Shown here piece by piece: positions 41,854 through 50,396 of a DNA stretch of 64,000 nucleotides. The DNA comes from Frigoribacterium sp. VKM Ac-2836 (GTDB lineage: Bacteria > Actinomycetota > Actinomycetes > Actinomycetales > Microbacteriaceae). The stretch spans positions 372,001 to 436,000 of the forward strand of contig NZ_JABRPK010000002.1 in NCBI RefSeq assembly GCF_013248995.1, read 5' to 3'. Under the pieces are notes generated by a model. That model was not told where the DNA came from, did not search any database, and saw nothing but the letters and a program-made list of their open reading frames with translations. Position 1 is the stretch's first letter, and every line of letters begins with the position of its first letter. Position numbers and translations under genes: made by a program.

Positions 41854-42567
41854 TCAGTCGGTGGGGTCGGCGCCGACGGCCGACACGGGTGCGTCGGCGT
41901 CGACGACCGGGGCGGCGGTCACGCGTCCGATGAACGCGTTGAGGTCGTCGAGCTCTTCTTGCGAGATGCCGTGGGCCAGACCCGGGTACACGGTCTGTTC
42001 GGCGTCGGCGTGCGCCTCGAGCCAGGCCGAGGTGCGCTCGACGGCCTCGGCGGGGATGACCTCGTCGACGTCGCCGCGACCGTAGAAGACCGACGGGCGG
42101 ACGGCCACCACGGCGTCGTCCCGTGCTGCTGCGCGCTCGAGCGTGGCGTCGTCACCCGCGGCGGGGACCACGAACCCGGCGAGCACGGCGGCGAACGCGA
42201 ACCGCTCGGGTGCGTGCCGCACCAGTTGCAGCGAGAGCGATCCGCCCTGCGAGAAGCCGAGCAGGCTGACGCTCGGGTGGTGGGTGGTCAGCTCGTCGAG
42301 CCAGGCCAGCACGGCCTCGGCGGCGTCGTCCACGGCGCCCGGGTCGGGGGCCCCGGGGGTCGAGAGCGGGTACCACGAGAAACCGTCGCCGTGAGGCAAC
42401 GGCGCCCGCAGCGACGCCGCCACGAACTGCTGCGGCAGGTAGGGCACGAGGCCGATCAGGTCGCCCTCGTGAGAGCCCACGCCGTGGAGCAGCACGAGCA
42501 GGGGCCGCCCGTCACGCTCGGCCTGGACGGCGGACCACTGGACGAGGGACGGGTCGATCTGCACCAT
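41854..42567 (-). CDS. phospholipase/carboxylesterase-type alpha/beta hydrolase
   Basis: A 237-residue serine hydrolase: LLVLLHGVGSHEGDLIGL gives the oxyanion region, LLGFSQGGSLSLQL the nucleophile elbow, FYGRGDVDEVIP the Asp and PGLAHGISQEELDDL the His. This is the YpfH/carboxylesterase group, active on short acyl esters. It is cytoplasmic. A TAGGCT box six bases before the ATG marks a leaderless-type start. It lies 50 bases upstream of the SIMPL gene on the same strand, so they may be co-transcribed. Confidence 0.88.
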   Translation of the reverse strand: MVQIDPSLVQWSAVQAERDGRPLLVLLHGVGSHEGDLIGLVPYLPQQFVAASLRAPLPHGDGFSWYPLSTPGAPDPGAVDDAAEAVLAWLDELTTHHPSVSLLGFSQGGSLSLQLVRHAPERFAFAAVLAGFVVPAAGDDATLERAAARDDAVVAVRPSVFYGRGDVDEVIPAEAVERTSAWLEAHADAEQTVYPGLAHGISQEELDDLNAFIGRVTAAPVVDADAPVSAVGADPTD

Positions 42568-42665
42568 GGACCGAGCCTAGCGACGGGTGGCGGCATCGGG
42601 GCCGGCGCTGTTCGCCCGTAGCGTCACGCCACACGATCGGGCCGTCGAGCCGGTAAGAATGGCCC

Positions 42666-43214
42666 ATGAGCTCCGTGCGGACACCCGACCCCGACCCCAA
42701 TCCCGGCTGGCTCTCGGAGGACGAGCTCTTCCAGGCGCGGCAGCACCTGCCGATCCTCTACGTCGAGGCCGTGCCGGTGCGCACCGATGGCATGGGGGTC
42801 GTGACCGAGGTCGGGGTGCTGCTCCGCGCCTCCGACGAGGGGTCGATCTCGCGCATGCTCGTCTCGGGCCGGGTGATGTACGGCGAGAGCCTGCGCACCG
42901 CGCTGTTCCGTCACCTCGAGAAAGACCTGGGGCCGATGGCGTTCCCGCAGCTGCCGCCGTCGCCGGTGCCGTTCCAGGTGGCCGAGTACTTCCCGCTGCC
43001 TGGCTCGTCGGTCTACACCGACCCGCGGCAGCACGCCGTGTCGCTGGCGTACGTGGTGCCGGTCACGGGCACCTGCGACCCTCGGCAGGACGCCCTCGAG
43101 CTCACGTGGCTGACGCCGCACCAGGCCGCCTCCGACGAGGTCGCCGCCGAGATGGAGGGCGGCCGCGGCACTCTGCTGCGCAGCGCCCTCGCCTCCGTCG
43201 GCGCCCTGCACTAG
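42666..43214 (+). CDS. NUDIX-like DUF4916 protein
   Basis: A 182-residue protein with WLSEDELFQARQHLPILYVE at the N-terminus and the pattern G-R-V-M-Y-G-E-S-L-R-T-A-L-F-R-H-L-E-K-D at about residues 73-92, which aligns with the Nudix box G-x5-E-x7-R-E-x-x-E-E but has lost the key Glu residues (H and K-D at these positions). It may therefore bind a nucleotide without hydrolysing it. TAAGAA lies six bases before the ATG. The family is common in actinobacteria; role unknown. Divergent from the carboxylesterase gene. Confidence 0.82.
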   Translation: MSSVRTPDPDPNPGWLSEDELFQARQHLPILYVEAVPVRTDGMGVVTEVGVLLRASDEGSISRMLVSGRVMYGESLRTALFRHLEKDLGPMAFPQLPPSPVPFQVAEYFPLPGSSVYTDPRQHAVSLAYVVPVTGTCDPRQDALELTWLTPHQAASDEVAAEMEGGRGTLLRSALASVGALH

Positions 43215-43218
43215 CCCC

Positions 43219-43296
43219 TGTCGCGCAACACCCTCGGACCGGCGTGACGCCCTCGGATCGCGGGGTGTCGCGCCGGTTCGGGGGTGTCGCGCGGCA
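43219..43296. repeat. repeat flanking the AbiEi-like gene, left copy
   Basis: Contains GCAACACCCTCGGAC, then GGGGTGTCGCGCCGGTTCGG and GGGTGTCGCGC. The right-hand copy at 44326-44391 carries the same ordered words (ACACCCTCGG, GGGGTGTGGCGCGGGTTCGG, GGGTGTGGC). Between 43297 and 43357 there is one GGAGGCGCGG copy (43312) and no gene. Confidence 0.65.
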
Positions 43297-43357
43297 CGTC
43301 TCCACAGGCGAGGAGGCGCGGGTCGCGTCCCTGGCGGCGCTCGGCCAGGCTGGGGCG

Positions 43358-44281
43358 ATGCGTGACATGTCGGGACTGCTCATCCGTCGTGCCCAGCTCG
43401 TCGACGACGGCGTGGATGCCTCGTCCCTCGAGCGGGACGCACGACGTGGCCTCGCGGTGAGGCTCGCCGCCGGCGTGTACGTCCGGACGGAGGACTGGCG
43501 ATCGCTCGGCGCCGCGTCGCAGCACACCGCCCGCGTCCATGCGGTGCTGCCCCGACTCGGACCGCACGCCGTCGTCTCGCACGAGTCCGCCCTCGCCGTT
43601 CGGGGCTTTCCGCTGCTGGGCGAGTGGCCTCGCCGGGTGCAGGTCGTGGCACGGCAGCGCGTTCGCGACAAGGTGACCGGGTCGGTTCACCAACACACGG
43701 CGCCCCTCGGCGACAGCGAGATCGACACGGTCGACGGGTTGCCGGTGGTGGGTGCCGCCCGTGCGGCCGTCGACAGCGTGCGCCGGCGCGACCTCCGCGG
43801 GGCGACCGTCGTGCTCGACCACGGGCTGCACGCGGGCGCGTACGACCGGGCCGCGCTCGAGGCCACCGTGGCCGCCCGACCCAGGGTGCCCGGGCGTCGA
43901 CGGGCGGCGGTCGCCGTCGCCTTCGCCGACGGACGGTCCGAATCGCCGGGTGAGTCGCTGAGCCGGGCGGGCATGAGGGCCGCGGGGCTCGCGGCGCCCG
44001 AGTTGCAGGCCCGGTTCCCGGTGACGGGCCCCCTCGTCGGCTTCGTGGACTTCTGGTGGCCGCAGTTCGGCATCATCGGTGAGTTCGACGGCGAGGTGAA
44101 GTACCGCAACGAACGGATGCGGGCCGGGCGCAGCCCCGAGCAGGTCGTGATCGACGAGAAACGGCGCGAGGACCATCTGCGGGCGCTGCCCGGCGTGCAC
44201 ACCGTCGTCCGATGGACCTGGGGCGACGCCCTGCGCGCCGAGCCCATGGTGCGGGCCCTGCTCCGCGCCGGGGTGCGCTGA
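43358..44281 (+). CDS. AbiEi-like / DUF559-type protein (solitary)
   Basis: A 307-residue protein. The first half resembles the winged-helix AbiEi antitoxin-like domain common in actinobacteria: RDARRGLAVRLAAGVYVRTE, VVSHESALAVRGFPLLGEWP. The last about 90 residues resemble DUF559/very-short-patch nuclease folds: FVDFWWPQFGIIGEFDGEVK, then VVIDEKRREDHLRALPGVHT and VVRWTW, with Asp/Glu/Lys positions suited to a nuclease core. A toxin partner is not seen next to it. It could be a DNA-binding regulator or an orphan defence-type nuclease. ATG at 43358 has a CAGGCT box six bases upstream. Related repeats lie on both sides. Confidence 0.72.
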   Translation: MRDMSGLLIRRAQLVDDGVDASSLERDARRGLAVRLAAGVYVRTEDWRSLGAASQHTARVHAVLPRLGPHAVVSHESALAVRGFPLLGEWPRRVQVVARQRVRDKVTGSVHQHTAPLGDSEIDTVDGLPVVGAARAAVDSVRRRDLRGATVVLDHGLHAGAYDRAALEATVAARPRVPGRRRAAVAVAFADGRSESPGESLSRAGMRAAGLAAPELQARFPVTGPLVGFVDFWWPQFGIIGEFDGEVKYRNERMRAGRSPEQVVIDEKRREDHLRALPGVHTVVRWTWGDALRAEPMVRALLRAGVR

Positions 44282-44325
44282 CGCGCGCGGAAGCGCGCCG
44301 CGCCGCGCGGGTGCCAACCGAACAG

Positions 44326-44391
44326 CCCCGAACCCGCGCGACACCCTCGGGACAGGGGGTGTGGCGCGGGTTCGGGGGTGTGGCAGCTGGT
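44326..44391. terminator. hairpin and repeat right of the AbiEi-like gene
   Basis: Arms of 21 bp with one mismatch, 44326-44346 (CCCCGAACCCGCGCGACACC...) and its near complement ending in GGGTTCGGGG, between the convergent AbiEi-like and helicase genes. It is also the right copy of the repeat at 43219. Confidence 0.75.
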
Positions 44392-44395
44392 CGGG

Positions 44396-46294
44396 TCAGC
44401 GACCGCCGCGCTGGCCGCCGCCGGTGCGGGCCTTGCCGCCGACGAGGCCGCCGACCTTGAGCGAGCCGGGACGGCCGCCCTCGGACGAGGCGCGGCGTCC
44501 GCCGCTGCGCTGGACGCCCTCTCGCTGGCCGCCCTCACGCGAGCCGCCGAGAGACGCGGCGAACTCGGCCTGGTCGTTGCGGACCGCGTTGGTGCGGCTC
44601 TGGCCGCCGTCGCTCTGGGTGCCGCTGCTCTGGGCGCGGCGACCGGTCTGACGGGTGCCACGGGTCTCGTCACGAGCACCGTCACGAGCGCCACGGGCGT
44701 CGTCACGGACGGGCGTGGACGAACCACGGCCCGACTCGGTCGAGTAGAAGGTCGAGGCGCCACCGCGGGGAGCGGCGTCGCGGCGCGAGCCGCCGTCGCG
44801 ACCCCCCTGACGTCCGCCGTCACGCGAGCCGGCCGAACGACCGGCACCGGTACCGGCGCGACCGGCGTCGGAACCGCGACCCGCGCCTCCGGACCGTCCG
44901 CCGGCCTGGCCGGCAGTGGGGCGACCCGAGCGGTCCTGACGGGCGATGGGGTTGCCCTGCGAGTCCTGACGGGCGGCACGCTTGCGCTGCGCGTTGGCGC
45001 CCTGCGAGCGTCCGCCGCCACCCTGCTGCTGGACGGCGGCCTTGGGCGAAGGCTTGACGTATGCGGCGACCTGGCCGACCAGGGCGTCGACCTCGGGCGA
45101 GGACGGCGTCACCGAGGTGATGGTCGGGCGGATGTCGGCCTTCTTCATCAGCTGGGCGACGTCGCGCTTCTGGCTGGGGATGACGAGGGTGACGACGTCG
45201 CCCTCGGCACCGGCGCGGGCGGTGCGGCCCGAACGGTGCAGGTAGGCCTTGTGTTCGGTCGGCGGGTCGACGTGGATGACGAGCTCGATGTCGTCGACGT
45301 GCACGCCTCGGGCGGCGACGTCGGTGGCGACGAGCACGCGGGCGGAGCCGTCCTGGAACGCGGCGAGGTTGCGGTCACGCTGCGGCTGCGAGAGGTTGCC
45401 GTGCAGGTCGACGGCGGGGATGCCCGACTCGGTCAGCTTCTTGGCGAGCTTCTTGGCGTGGTGCTTGGTGCGCATGAAGAGGATGCGACGGCCCTGGCCG
45501 CCGGCGAGCTTCTGGATCAGCGCGTTCTTGCTGTCGACGTCGGGCGTCTCGAAGACGTGGTGGGTCATCTTGGCGACGGGCGAGTTGGCCTCGTCGACCG
45601 AGTGCAGCACCTCGTTGTGGAGGAACTGCTTGACCAGCTTGTCCACACCGTTGTCGAGCGTCGCGCTGAAGAGCAGGCGCTGGCCGTCGTTCGGGGTGGC
45701 CTTGAGGATGCGCGTGACGCCGGGCAGGAAGCCCAGGTCGGCCATGTGGTCGGCCTCGTCGAGCACGGTGATCTCGATGGCGTCGAGCTTGACGAAGCCC
45801 TGCTTCATGAGGTCTTCGAGGCGGCCGGGGCAGGCGATGATGATGTCGACGCCGGCCTTGAGGGCCTGGACCTGGCGGTTCTGCGAGACGCCACCGAAGA
45901 TCGTGGTGGTGCGCATGCCGTAGGCCTCGGCGAGCGGGGCGAGCACGGCGTCGATCTGCGTGGCGAGCTCGCGGGTGGGGGCGAGCACGAGGCCGAGGGG
46001 ACGGCCGGCGCGGCGGTTGCCGCCCGCCAACTTGCCACCGAGGCGCGCGGCCATGGGGATGGAGAAGGCGAGGGTCTTGCCCGAACCCGTCTTGCCGCGG
46101 CCGAGCACGTCGCGGCCGCCGAGGGTGTCGGGCAGCGTGTCGACCTGGATCGGGAACGCGGTGGTCTTGCCTTCTGCGGCCAGGGACTTCACGATCGGGG
46201 CGGGCACGCCCAGCGAGCTGAAGGTGACGGCGTCGGCCGTCTCGTCGACGGTCGTGGCGTCGGTGTTCTCGGTGTCGAGGGTGTTCGTTGACAT
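44396..46294 (-). CDS. DEAD-box RNA helicase with long Arg/Gly-rich tail
   Basis: A 632-residue RNA helicase: Q motif region FSSLGVPAPIVKSL, Walker A GRGKTGSGKTLAFSIPM, PTRELATQ, the D-E-A-D box in VLDEADHMADLGFLPG, SAT in LLFSATLDN, and VATDVAARGVHVDD with HRSGRTARAG. About 230 residues after the core are rich in Arg, Gly, Gln and Ser (repeated GGR, RDGG, GQREG), as in CsdA/DeaD-like helicases that bind structured RNA, ribosomal precursors or act in the cold. Start is ATG 46294, with AAAGGTG upstream; the in-frame codons before it are not needed. It is a single gene with a long 5' gap. Confidence 0.9.
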   Translation of the reverse strand: MSTNTLDTENTDATTVDETADAVTFSSLGVPAPIVKSLAAEGKTTAFPIQVDTLPDTLGGRDVLGRGKTGSGKTLAFSIPMAARLGGKLAGGNRRAGRPLGLVLAPTRELATQIDAVLAPLAEAYGMRTTTIFGGVSQNRQVQALKAGVDIIIACPGRLEDLMKQGFVKLDAIEITVLDEADHMADLGFLPGVTRILKATPNDGQRLLFSATLDNGVDKLVKQFLHNEVLHSVDEANSPVAKMTHHVFETPDVDSKNALIQKLAGGQGRRILFMRTKHHAKKLAKKLTESGIPAVDLHGNLSQPQRDRNLAAFQDGSARVLVATDVAARGVHVDDIELVIHVDPPTEHKAYLHRSGRTARAGAEGDVVTLVIPSQKRDVAQLMKKADIRPTITSVTPSSPEVDALVGQVAAYVKPSPKAAVQQQGGGGRSQGANAQRKRAARQDSQGNPIARQDRSGRPTAGQAGGRSGGAGRGSDAGRAGTGAGRSAGSRDGGRQGGRDGGSRRDAAPRGGASTFYSTESGRGSSTPVRDDARGARDGARDETRGTRQTGRRAQSSGTQSDGGQSRTNAVRNDQAEFAASLGGSREGGQREGVQRSGGRRASSEGGRPGSLKVGGLVGGKARTGGGQRGGR

Positions 46295-46627
46295 GTGGTG
46301 CACCTTTCGGGGCATCGGTGTCGAGCCGGGCCGAGGCTGCCAGCACGTCGCGGTGTCACGTTCGGGGACGTGCTCGCACGAGGGCGGGGCAGTGCCGGGA
46401 GAACGGCTGTCGTAGCCGGGCTCGAGGTGTGGCGACGGTGCAGGTGTGCACGATCGTTTCGCCGCAGAGTGAGCTTCGCGCGCCTGCTGGTCTGCCTGGG
46501 TGTGTGCCAGGGCTGAGAGGCGGTGAGGGGCGTGCTACGACGCAGGGAGCCGATCGGACCGGCTCGCAAGTACCTCCAGCGTAGCGGTCGCGGCCCGAAA
46601 ACGCGACGGGCGTCGTCGGGGTCCGCC
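46295..46627 (-). promoter_or_regulatory. 333-bp gene-free leader of the DEAD-box helicase gene
   Basis: No credible gene on either strand. Cold-inducible DEAD-box helicase genes often have long structured leaders, and this length fits that, but I could not identify a defined promoter or a known leader motif. The base ladder is mixed GC-rich with no motif copy. Confidence 0.4.
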
Positions 46628-47290
46628 TCAGACCGCGCGCCCGTACCGCTCGCCGACGGGGATCTCGACGGCGACCGTGTTGCCCGGCTGTGCGAGCGGG
46701 CAGGCCCAGGCCGGGTCGTAGGCGCAACTCGGGTTGTACGCGAAGTTGAAGTCGAGCACGATCGTGCCGGGCTCGCCACCGGCGCCGAGGTCGGCTCCCT
46801 TGACCGAGTCGATCAGGTAGCGGCCGCCGCCGTAGGTGCCGCCGGGCTTGCCGGCCAGGGCGTCCTTGATCGGGATGAACAGGCCGCCCGCGTACTGCGC
46901 CAGCTTCCACACGTCGAGGCTGCCGACGCCGGGCACGTCGGCCACGCCGACGAGGTCGAAGAGCACGTCGCCGTCGGTGCCGGTCTCGACCACCATGCGT
47001 CGCGGTTCGGCCGGCTCGACCGGGACCTCGAAGCGCCAGGCCGAGTCGTACGGCTTCGTCGGCAGGCCCGTGAAGTCCGGGCGGTCCTCGGGCAGCAGCG
47101 GCGTCGAGGGGTGCGTCGAGAACAGCTCGTCTCGGGTCCGCCGCCAGAGGTCGTGCGCAGCGGCCAGGTCGGTCGCCTCGCGGACGTCGCGGTACAGGCC
47201 GTGGATCGTCCGGCGCCAGGACGCGATGTCGAGGGCGCCCTGGGCGGGCGTCGTGGCAGAGGACGAGGAGGCGCGGGTCGAGTCGGTCAT
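46628..47290 (-). CDS. DUF1684 family protein
   Basis: A 220-residue cytoplasmic protein: LYRDVREATDLAAAHDLWRR, LFSTHPSTPLL, FIPIKDALAGKPGGTYGGGR, YLIDSVKGADLG, VLDFNFAYNPSCAYDPAWAC and VEIPVGER are the DUF1684 hallmarks. The conserved Tyr/Cys/Asp cluster suggests a metal or active site, but no function is known. ATG at 47290 has TACGGT seven bases before it. A motif copy in the N-terminal part encodes T-R-A-S-S. Confidence 0.87.
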   Translation of the reverse strand: MTDSTRASSSSATTPAQGALDIASWRRTIHGLYRDVREATDLAAAHDLWRRTRDELFSTHPSTPLLPEDRPDFTGLPTKPYDSAWRFEVPVEPAEPRRMVVETGTDGDVLFDLVGVADVPGVGSLDVWKLAQYAGGLFIPIKDALAGKPGGTYGGGRYLIDSVKGADLGAGGEPGTIVLDFNFAYNPSCAYDPAWACPLAQPGNTVAVEIPVGERYGRAV

Positions 47291-47409
47291 CCCTGCCACC
47301 GTACGCAAGCGGTCACCACTGCGCCCGTGGTTCCCTCACAGGTGGGTCGATCGTCCACAGCCCCTCGTCGCGGATGCGGCGGCCGACAGCCCGTGGCTAC
47401 GCTCGCCCC

Positions 47410-47913
47410 ATGACGACCGACACCACGACCACCGACCCCACCGTCACCCCGGCCGATCTCGCGCAGCTGCACCGCGCGATCGAGGTCGCGCAGCTGGCTC
47501 GCGAGCACGGCAACCATCCCTTCGGCTCGTTGCTGCTCACGGCGGGCGGCGAGGTAGTCGAGGCCGAGAACACGGTCGTCACCGAGGGCGACCCGACCGG
47601 CCACGCCGAGACGAACCTCGTCCGCGTCGTCGCGCAGCGGTTCGACAAGGCGACCCTCAAGGCGGCCACCCTCTATACGAGCACCGAGCCGTGCGCGATG
47701 TGCGCCGGGGCCATCCACTGGGCGGGCGTCGGCCGCGTCGTCTACGCGCTCGCCGAGCAGCAACTGCTCGCCATGGTCACCGAGCAAGAGGGCGAATCGA
47801 CACTCGACCTGCCCTGCCGCGAGGTCTTCGCCCGCGGGGGAGGCGCGGTGTCCGTGTCGGGACCGGCCCTGTTCGACGAGGCCTCGGCCGTACACGCCGG
47901 CTTCTGGAGCTGA
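47410..47913 (+). CDS. nucleoside deaminase (CMP/dCMP deaminase fold)
   Basis: A 167-residue zinc deaminase: GHAETNLVR supplies the His ligand and catalytic Glu, and TEPCAMCAGAIHWAGVGRVVY supplies the two Cys ligands. Relatives deaminate guanine, cytosine or adenosine-type bases. The N-terminus of about 20 Thr/Asp-rich residues is variable. TACGCT six bases before the ATG indicates a leaderless mRNA. Divergent from the DUF1684 gene. Confidence 0.9.
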   Translation: MTTDTTTTDPTVTPADLAQLHRAIEVAQLAREHGNHPFGSLLLTAGGEVVEAENTVVTEGDPTGHAETNLVRVVAQRFDKATLKAATLYTSTEPCAMCAGAIHWAGVGRVVYALAEQQLLAMVTEQEGESTLDLPCREVFARGGGAVSVSGPALFDEASAVHAGFWS

Positions 47914-47968
47914 GGCCGGCCGCCTTCCGCCCCCGGCCGCCTTCGGTCTCGCTACCGTCGCCCCGTGG

Positions 47969-48457
47969 TCAGGCGTGCTTCGGGTGAGAGGACACCCCGC
48001 GCCAGGTCGGCGCGAGCGCCTTCATGCGCAGGGCGCGCCATTGCCAGGTCGCCCAGAGCCCGGGCCACAGCAGCAGGCCCAGCGGTCCGGCGTGGAACTC
48101 GAGTCGGTCGCGCAGCAGCGTGTGGCCCGGGCCGTCCGGCACGACGGCCATCCGGTGGTTGATGCGCATGCGGGCGAACTGCCCACTCGTGCCGCGTCCG
48201 GTGTCGCGCTGGATCCACGCACCGTCGCGCTCGTGCCAGTCGAGGTCGACGTGCGTGCTGCCGAGCGGCAGGACGCCGAGGATGCTCGCCGACACCGGGT
48301 GCGCCTCCTCGGTCCAGCGGTCGGGGAAGCCCGAGGGTGACTCGGATCGGTAGACGACCAGAGGCTTCGTCACGGCGACCATCACCCGGGGGTCACGCAG
48401 GGCGTCGGTCGCGACGTCGACGGGGCAGGCGAGGCGGAGCTTGAGCTGCACGTGCAT
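47969..48457 (-). CDS. SRPBCC-like small conserved protein
   Basis: A 162-residue soluble protein: MHVQLKLRLACPVDVATDALRD, VVYRSESPSGFPDRW, STHVDLDWHERDGAWIQRD, and HTLLRDRLEFHAGPLGLLLWP. The alternating strands with a long last helix-like segment suggest a START/polyketide-cyclase-like (SRPBCC) ligand-binding fold, by pattern only. ATG at 48457 has GGGAG upstream. Convergent with the deaminase gene. Confidence 0.65.
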   Translation of the reverse strand: MHVQLKLRLACPVDVATDALRDPRVMVAVTKPLVVYRSESPSGFPDRWTEEAHPVSASILGVLPLGSTHVDLDWHERDGAWIQRDTGRGTSGQFARMRINHRMAVVPDGPGHTLLRDRLEFHAGPLGLLLWPGLWATWQWRALRMKALAPTWRGVSSHPKHA

Positions 48458-48560
48458 GTGTCGATCCAACTCCCGGAGGCTGACCGGGTCCGCCCTGCCC
48501 GCTGCGTCACGTCGCGTCACGCACGTGCGGCGACCCACGTGGGCTGCCTACGCTGGTCCG

Positions 48561-49202
48561 ATGAGCTCGCACGGCCAGCAGAAGTACCAGGTGAGGTTCG
48601 ACCACGGGGTGGCCGGCGCCGCCCGCATCGCACCCGGCGCGCACGTCGTCGTCGTGGTCGACGTGCTCGACGGGCACGGCAGGCTGACGCGAGACGAGAC
48701 CGTCCGCGTCATCACCGAGGCCGTGGACCGTGCCGATGCCGGGGTTCCGGTCGCCGGCTCCGGCGACGGCACCCGCGTGCGCCGTGCGGACGTCCTGCTC
48801 GTGACCGGTGCCGGGGCGGCCGACGACGTCGCTCGGCACGTGGTCGATCGCCAGGCCCGACAGGGCGACCGCGCCCTCGTCGCGATCGTCGCCGCCGGGG
48901 CCGTCGAGCCGGACGGCTTCCGACCGGCCGTCGAGGACCAGCTCGCCGCCGGGGCGGTGGTGGACGCGCTCGCCGCGGTCGGCATCGACTTCTCGTCACC
49001 CGAGGCGGCCGTCACGTGCGCCGCCGCCGGGGCGCTCGCCCGGGCCTCGGCGCACCTGCTGACGGCCTCGGCCTCGGCGACCGAGCTGACCGCGACCGAC
49101 CGGGGTGGCGTCGTCGACGCGGCCCGCGCCTCCTCGTCCTCGGGTGCGGTCGCGGTCGTGGTCCGAGCGGGTTCCGCCGAGGAATTCACCCACTCGGCGT
49201 AG
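48561..49202 (+). CDS. ComB-like 2-phosphosulfolactate phosphatase family protein
   Basis: A 213-residue protein whose opening KYQVRFDHGVAGAARIAPGA and HVVVVVDVLDGHGRLT match the ComB fold (VRFDWG...VVIDVLSFT), and the late SSPEAAVTCAAAGALARA resembles its C-terminal conserved Ala-rich helix. The usual metal or substrate positions are only partly kept, so it is probably a divergent family member rather than a real sulfolactate enzyme, since coenzyme M is absent from these bacteria. TACGCT lies six bases before the ATG. A motif copy encodes A-R-A-S-S. Confidence 0.7.
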   Translation: MSSHGQQKYQVRFDHGVAGAARIAPGAHVVVVVDVLDGHGRLTRDETVRVITEAVDRADAGVPVAGSGDGTRVRRADVLLVTGAGAADDVARHVVDRQARQGDRALVAIVAAGAVEPDGFRPAVEDQLAAGAVVDALAAVGIDFSSPEAAVTCAAAGALARASAHLLTASASATELTATDRGGVVDAARASSSSGAVAVVVRAGSAEEFTHSA

Positions 49203-49251
49203 CGTTGCAGCGAGAGCGACCAGGACGTCGCCCCCGACCGCAGGAGGAACC

Positions 49252-49557
49252 ATGAAGGCAGTGCTCACCGACGGAACCGTCGTCGCCGAGGCCCCGAAAG
49301 ACGAGCTGATCTCGATCGAGGGCAACTGGTACTTCCCGCCCGCGAGCGTGAACTCGGATCTGCTGACCGAGAGCCCCACCCAGTACCACTGCCCGTGGAA
49401 GGGCGACACCCAGTACTTCAGCGTGACCTCGGGCGACGACCTGCTGCAGGATCGCGCCTGGAGCTACCCGACGCCGATCCCGACCTCGTTCGAGCGCGTC
49501 GGCAAGGACTACTCGGGCTACGTCGCCTTCTGGAAGGACGTCTCGGTCGTCGACTGA
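49252..49557 (+). CDS. DUF427 family protein
   Basis: A 101-residue protein with KAVLTDGTVVAEAPKDELIS, EGNWYFPPASVN, YHCPWKGDTQYFSV and AFWKDVSVVD, the standard DUF427 sequence. Function is unknown. ATG at 49252 follows a good AGGAGG. It ends 42 bases before the convergent CGNR gene. Confidence 0.88.
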   Translation: MKAVLTDGTVVAEAPKDELISIEGNWYFPPASVNSDLLTESPTQYHCPWKGDTQYFSVTSGDDLLQDRAWSYPTPIPTSFERVGKDYSGYVAFWKDVSVVD

Positions 49558-49599
49558 CGCCCACGCGCTCGAGTCGACGCCCTTTAGGGGCGCGCCGGC

Positions 49600-50244
49600 T
49601 CAGCCCCGGGAGGCGCGGGCCCGGTGGGCGCGTACCTTGGCCCGGTTGCCGCAGCGCTGCATCGAGCACCACCGGCGACTGCCCGCCCGTGACTCGTCGA
49701 AGAAGACCAGCCCGCAGGCCTCGTTCGTGCACCGACGGAGGCGCGAGTCGGGTCCGCCGACGAAGCCCACGGTCGTGAAGAGGGTCACCGCGTCGCGGGC
49801 CACGGACGCCATCGCCTGCCCCAGCCGCAGGCGGCCCGCGCCGGCCTGACGCCGACCGCCCTCGAGCGACGGAGGGACGTCGGGCAACGCCGCGAACAGG
49901 TTGAGCGTGTCGACGTCGTCGGGGTCCGTCGAGGTGCCGTCGGCGGCGGCCACGGCCAGACGGGCGATCGAGTCGCGCAGGCCGCGCGCGTCGGCGAGTT
50001 CGCGGTCGCCCGCCGAGCCTGCGATGCCCTCGAACCGTTCGCCGATCCAGTCGTCGAGGTCGGCGGGCAGCAGCAGACCGTCCCACGGTGTGGACCCGTC
50101 GGCAGGCAGGTCGAGGCCCGACTCCGGGCCGAAGCGCGACCCGGCGCGGAAGCCGCCGAGGTAGGCGAAGTCGAGGCTGAGGGCGCCCGAGTCGAAGAAC
50201 CACCGGGTGTCGGTGTCGGATCTGAGCCACTGTCCGGTCTGCAC
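49600..50244 (-). CDS. CGNR zinc-finger (ABATE domain) protein
   Basis: A 214-residue putative regulator. The C-terminus has RRCTNEACGLVFFDESRAGSR and RRWCSMQRCGNRAKVRAHRA: the four Cys and the C-G-N-R signature of the CGNR zinc finger, preceded by an ABATE-type domain (LSLDFAYLGG...LDDWIGERF). Thought to bind DNA and regulate stress genes. GTG at 50244 with TAGGGT exactly six bases before it. Palindrome copy B lies between it and the SprT-like gene. Note the GGAGGCGCGG copy at 49609 right at its 3' end. Confidence 0.88.
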   Translation of the reverse strand: MQTGQWLRSDTDTRWFFDSGALSLDFAYLGGFRAGSRFGPESGLDLPADGSTPWDGLLLPADLDDWIGERFEGIAGSAGDRELADARGLRDSIARLAVAAADGTSTDPDDVDTLNLFAALPDVPPSLEGGRRQAGAGRLRLGQAMASVARDAVTLFTTVGFVGGPDSRLRRCTNEACGLVFFDESRAGSRRWCSMQRCGNRAKVRAHRARASRG

Positions 50245-50309
50245 CTGACCACCCTAACCGGTTACGCGCCTCCTGGGCTTTCCTGCCCCTGGGGCGCTAC
50301 GGCCCGCCG

Positions 50310-50369
50310 GCGAGATGACACGACGTGCCGCTCACCTCTGAAGATGAGCGGCAGGTCATGACAGCTCGC
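50310..50369. repeat. long palindrome family, copy B (degenerate)
   Basis: Left part CGAGATGACACGACGTGCCG, loop with CTCTGAAG, right part TGAGCGGCAGGTCATGACAG. It keeps the core ACGACGTGCCGCTCA of copies A and C but the arms now mismatch at several places. It lies between two same-strand genes. Confidence 0.8.
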
Positions 50370-50396
50370 CGAGGGACCGGCCCGGGAGGAGCGGCG

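Noticed and set aside
46295-46315. Seven-residue N-terminal extension (MPRKVHH) of the DEAD-box helicase
   Set aside because: The ribosome site AAAGGTG fits ATG 46294; the extension would start within it.
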